Origin: Ralstonia sp. RRA
Lineage (GTDB): Bacteria; Pseudomonadota; Gammaproteobacteria; Burkholderiales; Burkholderiaceae
DNA: 64,000 nt
NCBI RefSeq assembly: GCF_037023145.1
Contig: NZ_CP146092.1
Coordinates: 868,001-932,000, forward strand
Direction: 5' to 3'
Shown here: positions 1 to 8,126 of the stretch, one piece after another
Layout of the letters: every line of letters starts with the position of its first letter
Position numbering within the stretch: position 1 is the stretch's first letter
Notes under the pieces: generated by a model
Told to the model about the DNA's origin: nothing
Databases searched by the model: none
Seen by the model: the letters and a program-made list of their open reading frames with translations, nothing else
Made by a program: the position numbers and the translations under genes

Positions 1-15
1 ACCACCAAGGGTGTT

Positions 16-240
16 TCAGGCGCTCTGCGCTTCACGCAGCGTTGGGTAGTCCGTGTAGCCCTGCGCCGTGCCGCCAAAGAAGCCGTTGCGGTTCGCTTCG
101 TTCATCGGCGCATCGGTTTGCAGGCGGGTCACGAAGTCCGGGTTTGCCGGCACCATCTGGCTGTACGCTTCCAGGTCTGCCACGCTGGATGCGACATCGC
201 TGTCGATCCGGTCACGGCAGGCTGGCAGAACCGGGGGCGC
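16..240 (-). pseudogene. 3' remnant of an Old Yellow Enzyme / alkene reductase gene
   Basis: Read on the minus strand up to a TGA at 16-18, this frame gives about 74 codons. The last 45 or so match the C-terminal tail of NemA-type flavin-dependent alkene reductases: an ANPDFV segment followed by GFFGGTAQGYTDYPTL. The flavin-binding barrel that should precede it is missing. Directly upstream, in the same frame, is the TAA stop of the hydantoin-racemase-like gene, so the fragment has no start of its own. I read it as the surviving 3' end of a gene whose front was replaced by the block to the right. The match is from memory of the family tail and the exact homology boundary (about 200-240) is uncertain. 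Confidence 0.7.
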
Positions 241-978
241 TTACGCCAGCATGGCCGCCAACGCCGGCGGTAGACCACGGTTCGGTTTGTGTGGCTGGCG
301 CGAAAAGCTGCCTTCGGCGGCACCCTTCGGGGCGAGTGCAACCAGGCTCTCACAATGGCGGATGGCGCTGGACACCCCATCGACGACCGGCACCGGAATG
401 CGGTCCTTGAGCGTGCGGGCCAGCCCCGCGAGCGGCGCGCCGGCCACGATGATGACGTCGGCGCCATCCTCCCGCACGGCCTGCAGGCTCATTTCTTCCA
501 GACGCGCGGCGTGGTCTTCCTGCACGCTGCCGATATCGCGCAGCGGCTGCTGCAACGAGCGCACGCTCGCCAGTCGCGACGACAGTCCATTGGCCGCCAC
601 GCACTCGCGGTACCACGCTTGAATGCGGTTCGAGATCGCGATGATGGAAAAGCGCTGGCCCAGCAGGCAGGCGCTGGCCAGCGCCGCCTCCGTCATGCCG
701 ACCACCGGCACATTGCACAGCTCCTTGATGCCGGCCAGGCCCGGATCACCGAACGCGGCCACAACCACGCCGTCGAACTGGCCCTGATGCTCAGCGACCA
801 CGCATGCCGTGGCGTAGCCGCCCACCAGCGCCTCGAAGCGCGTTTCGATATAGGCCACGCCAAACGGCGCCGTTGCCATGGTGAGCGTGGTGCCGGGGGA
901 CACGGAGCGCTGGGCCTCCGCGTGGATCAGATCCGTCACGCTCTCGGAGATGTTGGGATTGACGACCAGAATACGCAT
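241..978 (-). CDS. Asp/Glu/hydantoin racemase family protein
   Basis: A 245-residue cytoplasmic protein of the Asp/Glu/hydantoin racemase fold, starting MRILVVNPN with the family N-terminal NPN (7-9) and carrying the GDPGL loop (77-81). Hydantoin and allantoin racemases use two cysteines, one just before the GDPGL loop and one in a GCAG-like loop near residue 180. Here those places read Ala75 and Gly180 (VAGAPLAG, 178-185), so two-base racemisation by the usual chemistry is doubtful. It is the last gene of the minus-strand operon, 16 bp after the hydantoinase gene, which suggests it acts on a hydantoin, ureide or related cyclic amide. The upstream RBS is weak (AGGG). The family call is firm; the substrate is not known. 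Confidence 0.85.
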   Translation of the reverse strand: MRILVVNPNISESVTDLIHAEAQRSVSPGTTLTMATAPFGVAYIETRFEALVGGYATACVVAEHQGQFDGVVVAAFGDPGLAGIKELCNVPVVGMTEAALASACLLGQRFSIIAISNRIQAWYRECVAANGLSSRLASVRSLQQPLRDIGSVQEDHAARLEEMSLQAVREDGADVIIVAGAPLAGLARTLKDRIPVPVVDGVSSAIRHCESLVALAPKGAAEGSFSRQPHKPNRGLPPALAAMLA

Positions 979-994
979 GATGAAACCCTAAAGA

Positions 995-2410
995 TCAAAC
1001 GAGAGACGGCGCGCCCGCCGGCAGGAACTGACCGCGCCCCGGTGCCGGTTCGAGGTACTTACCGTTTTCGACCAGTTGTTCGCCGCGCGAGAAGCAATGC
1101 ACCGGCCAGCCGGTCACTTCAATGCCTTCGTACGGCGTGTAGTCCACCGCGTGATGCAGCGCATCGTTGGTGATGCGCACGCGGCGCTCCGGGTCCCACA
1201 GCGCGATGTCGGCATCGGCACCTACGGCAATCGTGCCTTTGCGCGGGTACAGGCCGTACAGGCGCGCCGGGCGATACGAGGTCAATTCCACAAACTGGTG
1301 CAGCGACAGCTTGCCGCGCGCAATGCCGTCGAACAGCAGCGGCAGGCGCGTTTCGATGCCGGGCACGCCGTTGGGGATGTGGTCGAACGGTTGCGCCTGC
1401 CCGCCGAGCTTCTTGCCTTCCGGATCGTCGTAATTGAACGGTGCGTGGTCGGACGAGAACACGCTGAACACGCCGCCGGCCAGCGCGCGCCACACGGCGG
1501 CCTGGTTTTCGGGATCGCGCGGCGGCGGGCTGCAGACGCACTTGGCGCCTTCGTAGCCGTCGTCGCCTGGCAGGCCCATGTCTTCTGCCGTCAGGTAGAG
1601 GTATTGCGGACAGGTCTCGGCCAGGATCTGCAGGCCGCGGCTCTGCGCCCAGCGGATCTGCTCGATGGCTTCCTTGCCCGACACGTGCACGATCAGGATC
1701 GGCACATCCACCAGCTCGGCAAACGTGATGGCGCGGTGCGTGGCTTCACGCTCCACCGCAGCGGGGCGCGACAGGCCGTGGAAGCGCGGCGAGATGCGGC
1801 CTTCGCCCACCAGCTTCTCTGTCAGCCACGAAATGCAGTCGGCGTTCTCGGCATGCACCATCACCAGCGCGTTGTTCTGCTTGGCGACATCCAGCACGTC
1901 CAGCATTTCGCGATCCGACAGCTTCAGGTCGTCGTAGGTCATGTAGACCTTGAACGAGGTGTAGCCCTTGCGGATCAGCTCCGGCAGTTCATGCTTCAGC
2001 ACCTCGGGCGTCGGGTCGGCCACGATCAGATGGAAGCCGTAATCGGCCACCGCGCGGCCCTCGGCGCGGCGATGGTAGTCGTCCACCGCCGCCTTGAGCG
2101 AATGTCCCTTCTCCTGCGCGGCAAACGGGATGACCGTAGTGGTACCGCCGCACACGGCGGCGCGCGTGCCGGTGAAGAAGTCATCGGCCATGCGCATGCC
2201 GTCGGGCATGGGCTGGTCGAGGTGGCAATGGCCGTCGACACCGCCGGGCAACGCGAGCAGACCGGTGGCATCGATTTCACGTGCGCCGCGCGGCAAGCCA
2301 TGGCCGAGCACGGCGATACGGCCGTCGCGTACGCCGATGTCGCATGTAAAGCGGTCGGAAGCGGTGACAACATCCGCGTTGCGGATCACCAGGTCGAGTT
2401 CGGTGGACAT
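995..2410 (-). CDS. hydA: D-hydantoinase / dihydropyrimidinase
   Basis: A 471-residue amidohydrolase that opens hydantoin or dihydropyrimidine rings to N-carbamoyl acids. The binuclear zinc site is complete: HCH at 61-63, the lysine expected to be carbamylated at 154 (SFKVYMTYDD), His186 (HAENAD), His242 (HVSG) and Asp321 (SSDHAPF). Length and motif order fit the dihydropyrimidinase family. An AAGGAG Shine-Dalgarno lies before the ATG. It sits between the decarboxylase-like gene (27 bp upstream) and the racemase-like gene (16 bp downstream). No N-carbamoylase gene is present in the window, so the carbamoyl product must be handled elsewhere or the true substrate is not a classical hydantoin. 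Confidence 0.93.
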   Translation of the reverse strand: MSTELDLVIRNADVVTASDRFTCDIGVRDGRIAVLGHGLPRGAREIDATGLLALPGGVDGHCHLDQPMPDGMRMADDFFTGTRAAVCGGTTTVIPFAAQEKGHSLKAAVDDYHRRAEGRAVADYGFHLIVADPTPEVLKHELPELIRKGYTSFKVYMTYDDLKLSDREMLDVLDVAKQNNALVMVHAENADCISWLTEKLVGEGRISPRFHGLSRPAAVEREATHRAITFAELVDVPILIVHVSGKEAIEQIRWAQSRGLQILAETCPQYLYLTAEDMGLPGDDGYEGAKCVCSPPPRDPENQAAVWRALAGGVFSVFSSDHAPFNYDDPEGKKLGGQAQPFDHIPNGVPGIETRLPLLFDGIARGKLSLHQFVELTSYRPARLYGLYPRKGTIAVGADADIALWDPERRVRITNDALHHAVDYTPYEGIEVTGWPVHCFSRGEQLVENGKYLEPAPGRGQFLPAGAPSLV

Positions 2411-2437
2411 GCTGGGTGCTCCTTGATTCCCGTTCCG

Positions 2438-3166
2438 TTAAACCACTTCCGCAAACAGGCGGCCCCAGCCGCGCAGCTCGCGCGTGTCGACGCCAGCCAG
2501 CCGCAGCGATTTCCACACGACCGTCGAGATGGTGTCGTATACGGGGATGCCCGTCTCGGCCTCCAGCGCTTCCACCAGGTGTGCCGCGCGCAGGTTCGTG
2601 CAGAACGTGGTGATCGCTGCCGGCTTGTGCTGTGCCACTTCGCGCACCATGGCGCGGATCGTGTCTTCTTCCACGTCGGCAAAGCTGTGGTTGACGTGCA
2701 AGTCCAGGTGGCGCTCCGCCACGCAACGCATGCCACTGCGCGCGTAGTTCTGGACGATCAGTTGCTGCACGTCGTTGAGATACGGCGTGACGAGGGCAAA
2801 GTCCTGCGCGCCCGTCTTCTTCAGAATCTCGTTCAGTGCCAGCACCGACGTGGTGGCCGGGATGCCCGTGGCTTCCGTGATCTGACGGCACAGCGCTTCG
2901 TCTTTCTCAAAGCCGAGCCAGCCAGAGGACGTGCCGTTCCAGGCGATCACGTCTACATGCGCGTCGGCCAGCAGCCGGGCGGCGTTGAGGATCTTCTCCA
3001 GATCGAACTGCCCGAGCGCTTGATCGCGCAGCGAGATTTCGGTGACGGTGAAGCGCGAGAAATGCGCGCTGACATTGGGCAAGCCGCTCACCATGGCGCT
3101 GGTGATGGGTTCCAGCGCCGTATTGGACGACGGCGTGAGCATGCCGAGCTTGATGCGTTTGGTCAT
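2438..3166 (-). CDS. Maleate isomerase / arylmalonate decarboxylase-like protein
   Basis: A 242-residue member of the Asp/Glu racemase superfamily closest to maleate cis-trans isomerase and arylmalonate decarboxylase. It starts MTKRIKLGMLTPSSNTALEP. The C-terminal catalytic cysteine is present (Cys189, ITTFCTNLRAAH), but the N-terminal cysteine position reads Gly78 in NGTSSG. Bordetella-type arylmalonate decarboxylase is built the same way, with one cysteine near 188 and a Gly-Thr-Ser stretch whose Thr and Ser form the oxyanion pocket; Tyr129 could match its Tyr126. A decarboxylase of a malonate-like acid is therefore a reasonable guess, with maleate-type isomerase as the alternative. It lies 75 bp after the serine hydrolase gene in the same operon. 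Confidence 0.82.
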   Translation of the reverse strand: MTKRIKLGMLTPSSNTALEPITSAMVSGLPNVSAHFSRFTVTEISLRDQALGQFDLEKILNAARLLADAHVDVIAWNGTSSGWLGFEKDEALCRQITEATGIPATTSVLALNEILKKTGAQDFALVTPYLNDVQQLIVQNYARSGMRCVAERHLDLHVNHSFADVEEDTIRAMVREVAQHKPAAITTFCTNLRAAHLVEALEAETGIPVYDTISTVVWKSLRLAGVDTRELRGWGRLFAEVV

Positions 3167-3241
3167 GGGAGTCTTCTTCGTGGTTGGCGCGGCCCTGACG
3201 CGCAGGACACTGCGCGCCGGACCGTGCTCGTTGTTTGGTGA

Positions 3242-4465
3242 TTATTTTTCCGGCTTGTCGTTGAAGGCCATGGCGGTGCCCGGCTTGCCGTGGCTCGCGT
3301 GGGCCAGCGCCAATTCCTGTGCGAGCGCAGCCTTGCGTTCGGCATCAGGCTTGACGGTGTTGCCGGCCTTCAGTGCCGGCAGCACGTAGTCGTTGACCAT
3401 CGAGCGATATAGGTTGAGGTACTTCGCATCGCGCAGGCCGCCTTCGGTCGACATGATGCTGTTCATCACGATCACCGCGTTCTCCTTCGGCAGCACCGTG
3501 ATGAACTGGCCCTTGTAGCCCATGGCGCTGAACTCGCGCTCGCTCTTGACGATGTTGTTGACCCAGCAATAGAAACCGTAGTCAGGCGCCGGGCCGGACG
3601 GCGTGGTCATGCGCGCCACCCAGCTGGCCGGCACGATCTGCTGACCGTTCCAGCGGCCCTGGTTCAACATCAGCAGGCCGAGCCGCGCCATGTCGTTGGA
3701 GCGCAGGCGCAGGCCCCAACCTCCGGACACCGCACCCTTGCCGTCGGCGCCATCCCAGCGGTAATGCTGCATGCCGAGCGGGTTGAACAGGCGGGCCTCG
3801 GCATAGCGTTGCTCGGGCTGGCCGGTGATCTGCGAGATGGTCGCGCCCACCAGCACCGGATTGACGTCGATGTAGTCGAACTCGGTGCCGGGCTTGGCGC
3901 GCACGCTGGCAGAGGCTGCTACCTTCAGGCGATCAGGCACGCCGTAGTACAGCGTGTCGGTGCCTTCCACCAGCTTGTACGACAGGCCGCTGGACATCGA
4001 CATCAGGTCTTGCAGGCGGATGTCTTTCTTGTCTGCCAGCGATGTTGCCAGGTCTGGCCGCGCGGCGGCCAGCAGCGCCGCAGGCTTGTCCTGCGCACTG
4101 AGCTTGCCGTCACCCACCAGCGTTCCCACCAGCAGCGCGCTGATGAACTTGGTGACGGAGTAAAGCTCATGGTTGTAGTCGCGCCCGAGTTCGTTGCCGT
4201 AGCGTTCGAAGATCAGCTTGCCGTCCTTGATGACGAGCAGGCTGCGTACGTCGAGCTGGTCGCGGCGGATCCATTGCGAGAGTTCGATTAGCTTGCGCGA
4301 ATCGACACCGACCGCTTCCGGCTGCGCGGTCGGCAGTTCCTGTGAGGCATGCTGCTTGGCTGCTGGTGTGGCCGCCGGCGTGGCGGCGTGCAGCGGGGCC
4401 TGGCCGAACAGGCACAGTGCGGCGAGCGCGGCGGCGCTCAGCAGATAGCGTTGGCTTGCTTGCAT
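3242..4465 (-). CDS. Exported serine hydrolase, class C beta-lactamase / NylB-like
   Basis: A 407-residue beta-lactamase-fold serine hydrolase. The first 27 residues form a Sec signal peptide ending LHA. The nucleophile motif is SVTK (Ser103, Lys106), followed by FDYID around 196-200 where relatives carry YxN. This architecture is shared by esterases, D-aminopeptidases and 6-aminohexanoate-dimer hydrolase. A GGAGGAG Shine-Dalgarno precedes the ATG. As second gene of the operon, after the MFS importer, it would cleave an ester or amide in the periplasm, possibly releasing the compound that is imported and passed to the hydantoinase. The substrate is inferred from position only; an unrelated esterase role is equally possible. 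Confidence 0.88.
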   Translation of the reverse strand: MQASQRYLLSAAALAALCLFGQAPLHAATPAATPAAKQHASQELPTAQPEAVGVDSRKLIELSQWIRRDQLDVRSLLVIKDGKLIFERYGNELGRDYNHELYSVTKFISALLVGTLVGDGKLSAQDKPAALLAAARPDLATSLADKKDIRLQDLMSMSSGLSYKLVEGTDTLYYGVPDRLKVAASASVRAKPGTEFDYIDVNPVLVGATISQITGQPEQRYAEARLFNPLGMQHYRWDGADGKGAVSGGWGLRLRSNDMARLGLLMLNQGRWNGQQIVPASWVARMTTPSGPAPDYGFYCWVNNIVKSEREFSAMGYKGQFITVLPKENAVIVMNSIMSTEGGLRDAKYLNLYRSMVNDYVLPALKAGNTVKPDAERKAALAQELALAHASHGKPGTAMAFNDKPEK

Positions 4466-4553
4466 GAGGTGTCTCCTCCACCGCTCCGCACCTTGCGGCG
4501 CGGGCGTGGAAAAATTTTTTGGGGGAATTGCAAGACTTCGCGAATCACGACGC

Positions 4554-5861
4554 TCAGATCGGCAGCTTCTTGCTGTAGTCGATCAGCAGCGTGGAGCAGA
4601 CGAACAGCCCGGCACCGGCAGCGGCAAACAGCATCAGCGCCATGTCGTAGGAGCCCGTGGCTTGCACGATCACACCCACGATGATGGGCATGCCGATACC
4701 GGCCACGTTGCCGCCCAGGTTCATCGTGCCGCCCAGGAAACCAATACGCTTGCGCGTGCCCAGGATCGACGGAACACACCAGAACAGACCGCACCAGCGC
4801 AGGAAGAACAGCGTCACCGACAGCAGCACCACGACGACGACCGGGTCCTTGAAACGCGCGACGGTGTAGATAGCGATGGTGGCGACCACCGAGGCAATGC
4901 CGAACAGCGTGCGCAGCACCTTGGCCTGCGATGCGCCGGCAGCCTTCCACTTGTCGGCCAGCCAGCCGCCAAACATTTCTCCGACGAAGCCCGAGAAGAA
5001 CATGGCGAACACAGCGCCGCCCATCTGCTTGATGTCCAGGCCGTGCACCTTCGAGAGGTAGGTCGGCATCCAGGTCAGCAGGCCGTAGAACAGTGCGTTG
5101 AAGCACATCCAGCCGAAGAACATGCCCCACACCGAGCGGTACTTGAAGAAGTCCAGCACATTGCCGCTCAGGTTGGCCGGCTCTGCGGCCATGTCGGCAG
5201 CGTGCGAGGCTTCGATGTAGGCGGCTTCGGCGTCATTGACGGAGGGGTGCTGGCGCGGGTGGTTGCGGACGTACCACCAGGCGAAGAAGCCCGCGATCAT
5301 GGTGCCGATACCGGCCACCACGAACGAGGTGCGCCACGATTGGAACTCGGTGATCAGGCCCGCGATGATGAGCGCGCCCAGTGCCGCACCCAGCGGCGCG
5401 CCGCCGTCGAGCAGCGTGGCACCACGGCCGCGTTCGTTTTGCGTCATCCAGATGGCGTTGAGCTTGCCGCCGGCCGGATAGATCGGCGCTTCCGCAGCGC
5501 CCAGACCCAGACGCGTGAACATCAGCGACACCCAGCCGGTACAAATGGCTGCGACCGCCTGGAAGAAGCCCCAACCCAGCGTGGCGCCGGCAATCACGAC
5601 GCGCGGTCCGAAGCGGTCGGCCAGCATGCCGCCGGGGATCTGCATGAAGGCATAAGTCCAGAAGAACGAGCTAAGCAGCAGGCCTTGCACCGCCGGACCG
5701 ATGTCGAACTCCTTGGCGATCAGGGGCATCGCCACTGACAGCGATGCGCGGTCGATGTAGTTGATGGAGATGAGCATCAACATCATCAGAAAGATCTTCC
5801 AGCGCACGGAGCTCTTCGTCTCCGTTAGCGCCATGGCCGGGGCCTGGCTTGCGGTTTCCAT
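4554..5861 (-). CDS. MFS transporter, anion:cation symporter (ACS) type
   Basis: A 435-residue inner-membrane carrier with about 12 hydrophobic helices. The first helix and loop carry the ACS-family pattern NYIDRASLSVA, followed by a DRFGPR loop, as in galactonate, phthalate and other organic-acid importers. The ATG at 5861 has an AAGGAG Shine-Dalgarno. It is the first gene of the five-gene minus-strand operon and is divergent from the GntR regulator, so it probably imports the substrate or a hydrolysed form of it by proton symport. The ACS family does not allow the substrate to be named. Confidence 0.92.
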   Translation of the reverse strand: METASQAPAMALTETKSSVRWKIFLMMLMLISINYIDRASLSVAMPLIAKEFDIGPAVQGLLLSSFFWTYAFMQIPGGMLADRFGPRVVIAGATLGWGFFQAVAAICTGWVSLMFTRLGLGAAEAPIYPAGGKLNAIWMTQNERGRGATLLDGGAPLGAALGALIIAGLITEFQSWRTSFVVAGIGTMIAGFFAWWYVRNHPRQHPSVNDAEAAYIEASHAADMAAEPANLSGNVLDFFKYRSVWGMFFGWMCFNALFYGLLTWMPTYLSKVHGLDIKQMGGAVFAMFFSGFVGEMFGGWLADKWKAAGASQAKVLRTLFGIASVVATIAIYTVARFKDPVVVVVLLSVTLFFLRWCGLFWCVPSILGTRKRIGFLGGTMNLGGNVAGIGMPIIVGVIVQATGSYDMALMLFAAAGAGLFVCSTLLIDYSKKLPI

Positions 5862-6022
5862 TACGCGTGTCTCCTTGATCGCTCCTGAAGCCGTTTCGAG
5901 AAGCGCCCGACGGCCTGGCTGTCGTCACCAGTTTGCTTTGGGTACCGCTTCCCGAAACGACCTCAAAAGTCGGTTTGATTGAATTGTGTTGCGCAACGTG
6001 GCCGAGTATAGGATACGTAATC

Positions 6023-6032
6023 TGTAATTACA
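6023..6032. promoter_or_regulatory. Perfect palindrome TGTAATTACA, candidate GntR operator
   Basis: A perfect 10-bp palindrome in the AT-rich gap between the divergent MFS operon and GntR gene. A looser copy (ACTTGTAAGT) follows within ten bases. FCD-type GntR regulators commonly bind short palindromes built on TNGTNNNACNA, and the site lies about 90 bp before the regulator's own start, so autoregulation plus control of the divergent operon is likely. No footprint evidence is available. Confidence 0.5.
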
Positions 6033-6122
6033 ACACTTGTAAGTTATTGATTTATATATAATGAAATCGCACAATGTTGGTGTGTGATAGCCTTCTTGTG
6101 GTGCATGTTCCTCATTTCGGTG

Positions 6123-6848
6123 ATGCCTGTGACTCAACCGTTGCTTCAATCCACGCGCTTGCGCACGCTCGGCATGTCGGCCGAAATCGCCACGCGTTTG
6201 CGTACCCTGATCGAAGAGGGCGAGCTGCCGCCCGGCGCCCGCATTGATGAGCGCGCTTTCTGCGAGATGTTCGATGTCTCCAAGACGCCGCTGCGCGAGG
6301 CGCTCAAGGTGCTGGTGGCCGAGGGGCTGGTGCTGCATCGGCAGTACATCGGCTATCGCGTTGCACCGCTCGACCTCGATGAACTGCGCGCCACCTTCGA
6401 GACCTTGCATGGGCTGGAAGCCACTGCCGGCGAGTTGGCGGCGTCGCGCTTGTCCGAGGTGGCCATGGCACGCCTTGAGCGCAAGCACCAGGCCATGCTC
6501 GATGCGCACGAGGCGGGGCGTCGCACCGAATACTTCCGCATCAACCAGGAAATCCACCAGCTCATCATCGACGGCGCGGCCAACCCTGTGTTGGCCAGCA
6601 TCTACGCTGCGCTGATGAGCAAGGTCCACCGCGCACGCGGCGCCGCCAACGCCGACATGCTGCGCTGGCAGGAATCGCACGAAGAGCACGAGGCCATCAT
6701 GGCCGCGCTGCGTGAGCCGGGCCGCCCGCGCTTGGCGCAGGTACTGCGCGAACACTCCGAGAACACGGCCAAGGAAGTGCTGAGCGTGGTCGCGCGCAGC
6801 TTGTCTGACCCGGCCCAAACCAAGAACGAAGCCAAAGGAAACCGATGA
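6123..6848 (+). CDS. GntR family regulator, FCD domain
   Basis: A 241-residue transcription factor: an N-terminal winged helix-turn-helix (about residues 20-85; RIDERAFCEMFDVSKTPLREALKVL spans the recognition region) and a C-terminal all-helical FCD ligand-binding domain with spaced His residues that usually hold a metal and an organic acid. I chose the ATG at 6123 (MPVTQPLL); an in-frame start 39 bp upstream would add a hydrophobic stretch unlike the family. The stop overlaps the next gene by ATGA. Divergence from the transporter operon makes it the likely regulator of the whole block, sensing the substrate or a product. Confidence 0.9.
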   Translation: MPVTQPLLQSTRLRTLGMSAEIATRLRTLIEEGELPPGARIDERAFCEMFDVSKTPLREALKVLVAEGLVLHRQYIGYRVAPLDLDELRATFETLHGLEATAGELAASRLSEVAMARLERKHQAMLDAHEAGRRTEYFRINQEIHQLIIDGAANPVLASIYAALMSKVHRARGAANADMLRWQESHEEHEAIMAALREPGRPRLAQVLREHSENTAKEVLSVVARSLSDPAQTKNEAKGNR

Positions 6849-7693
6849 AACTTGTACGTGTGGGCCAACCGGGGGCGGAGCGCCCCGGACTGATCGATGC
6901 GCAAGGGCGTGTGCGCGACCTAAGCAGTGTGCTGAGTGACGTGGGGCCGCAGCAATTGTCCGATGCAGCCTTGGCGCAACTGGCGCAAGTCGATATGGCG
7001 GCGCTGCCCGTGGTACAGGACGCGCGCTTTGGCGTGCCATGGCGCGGCATCGGCAAGATCATCGCCATCGGCCTGAACTATGCCGACCATGCCGCTGAAG
7101 CCGGCATGCCGCCGCCTGCGGAACCGATTGTCTTTCTTAAGGCCAACAGCGCGTTGAACGGCCCAAACGATGCCGTCATGCTGCCGCGCGGTTCGGAGAA
7201 GACGGACTGGGAAGTCGAGTTGGGTGTGGTGATCGGCAAGACGGCGCGCGATGTTTCACGCGAAGAGGCGCTGTCGCACGTGGCGGGCTATTGCGTGGTC
7301 AATGACGTTTCCGAGCGCGAATTCCAGCTTGAGCTGGGCGGCACCTGGGACAAGGGCAAAGGCTGCGACACCTTCTGCCCGGTTGGCCCTTGGCTGGTCA
7401 CGCGCGATGAGGTGCCCGACCCGCAGGCGCTTGGCCTGTGGCTCGAGGTCAACGGCGAGCGCATGCAGAAGGGCAACACGGCCACCATGGTGTTTGGGGT
7501 GGCGCACCTGGTGAGCTACGTCAGCCGCTTCATGACGCTGCACCCCGGCGACCTGATCTGCACCGGCACCCCCCCTGGCGTGGGCATGGGCTGTAAGCCG
7601 CCGCGCTTTCTCAAGGCCGGTGACACCATGCGCCTGGGTGTCGATGGCTTGGGCGAACAGATGCAGGCAGTGGTGGCCTACGCCAAAGGTTGA
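6845..7693 (+). CDS. Fumarylacetoacetate hydrolase family protein
   Basis: A 282-residue FAH-fold enzyme with the small N-terminal domain (about 1-65) and the catalytic beta-roll domain. The conserved GLNYADHAAE, EKTDWEVELGVVIG and VNDVSERE segments supply the acidic metal ligands, and the GTPPGVGMG loop is near residue 240. Such enzymes cleave or decarboxylate 2-oxo acids (ureidoglycolate-lyase-like, 2-keto-3-deoxy-fuconate lyase-like, oxaloacetate decarboxylase). It is translationally coupled to the GntR gene by a 4-bp overlap and probably serves the same pathway as the divergent operon. The reaction cannot be fixed from sequence alone. Confidence 0.9.
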   Translation: MKLVRVGQPGAERPGLIDAQGRVRDLSSVLSDVGPQQLSDAALAQLAQVDMAALPVVQDARFGVPWRGIGKIIAIGLNYADHAAEAGMPPPAEPIVFLKANSALNGPNDAVMLPRGSEKTDWEVELGVVIGKTARDVSREEALSHVAGYCVVNDVSEREFQLELGGTWDKGKGCDTFCPVGPWLVTRDEVPDPQALGLWLEVNGERMQKGNTATMVFGVAHLVSYVSRFMTLHPGDLICTGTPPGVGMGCKPPRFLKAGDTMRLGVDGLGEQMQAVVAYAKG

Positions 7694-8071
7694 CGAGCCG
7701 GTCGGCTACTGCACCCGCTGGCGCAGGCCGATTCCGTCGACCTGCGCGCGCTGGCGCGGTATCCGCTGATCCTCACCCATGCCGGCTCGCAAGACCTCGT
7801 GGCGCGCATGTTTGCACGGGCCAACGTGCAGCCGAAAGTCACGCATGAGCTGTCGCAGCTGCTGTCGATTCTCGAGTTCGTCGCGCGCGGGCAGGGCGTG
7901 TCGATCGTGGCATCGTTGGCGTTGCCCGAGCGGCATGAGGGCGTGGTGGTGCGCAAGATTACGCCGCGCACGTCACGCTGTGTCGGGCTGGTCTGCCTGA
8001 ACCAGCGCCGGCTGTCGCCCGCGGCTGCCGCGCTGTGGCGGCAAGCGCAGGCCATCAAGCTGCGTCGATAG
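7694..8071 (+). pseudogene. 3' remnant of a LysR-family regulator gene
   Basis: An open frame of about 125 codons directly after the FAH stop, in the same frame, with no plausible start at its beginning. It reads as the second half of a LysR effector-binding domain: a YPLILTHAGSQ segment, then LLSILEFVARGQGVSIVASLALP, a typical late-domain sequence, ending with a normal LysR tail and TAG. The helix-turn-helix and first half of the effector domain are missing. A GTG at 7799 would give only a 90-residue piece. I regard it as a decayed fragment and the right-hand flank of the block that begins at 241. Confidence 0.75.
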
Positions 8072-8126
8072 CGTTTGCACGTGCGTGCGATGCGCTATCC
8101 TCGCCCGATCAATTTCGCTCCTGACC

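Noticed and set aside
1076..3241. A 721-codon plus-strand open frame antisense to the hydantoinase genes
   Set aside because: Arginine/alanine/histidine-rich composition typical of GC-rich antisense frames; the minus strand encodes complete enzymes with intact active sites.
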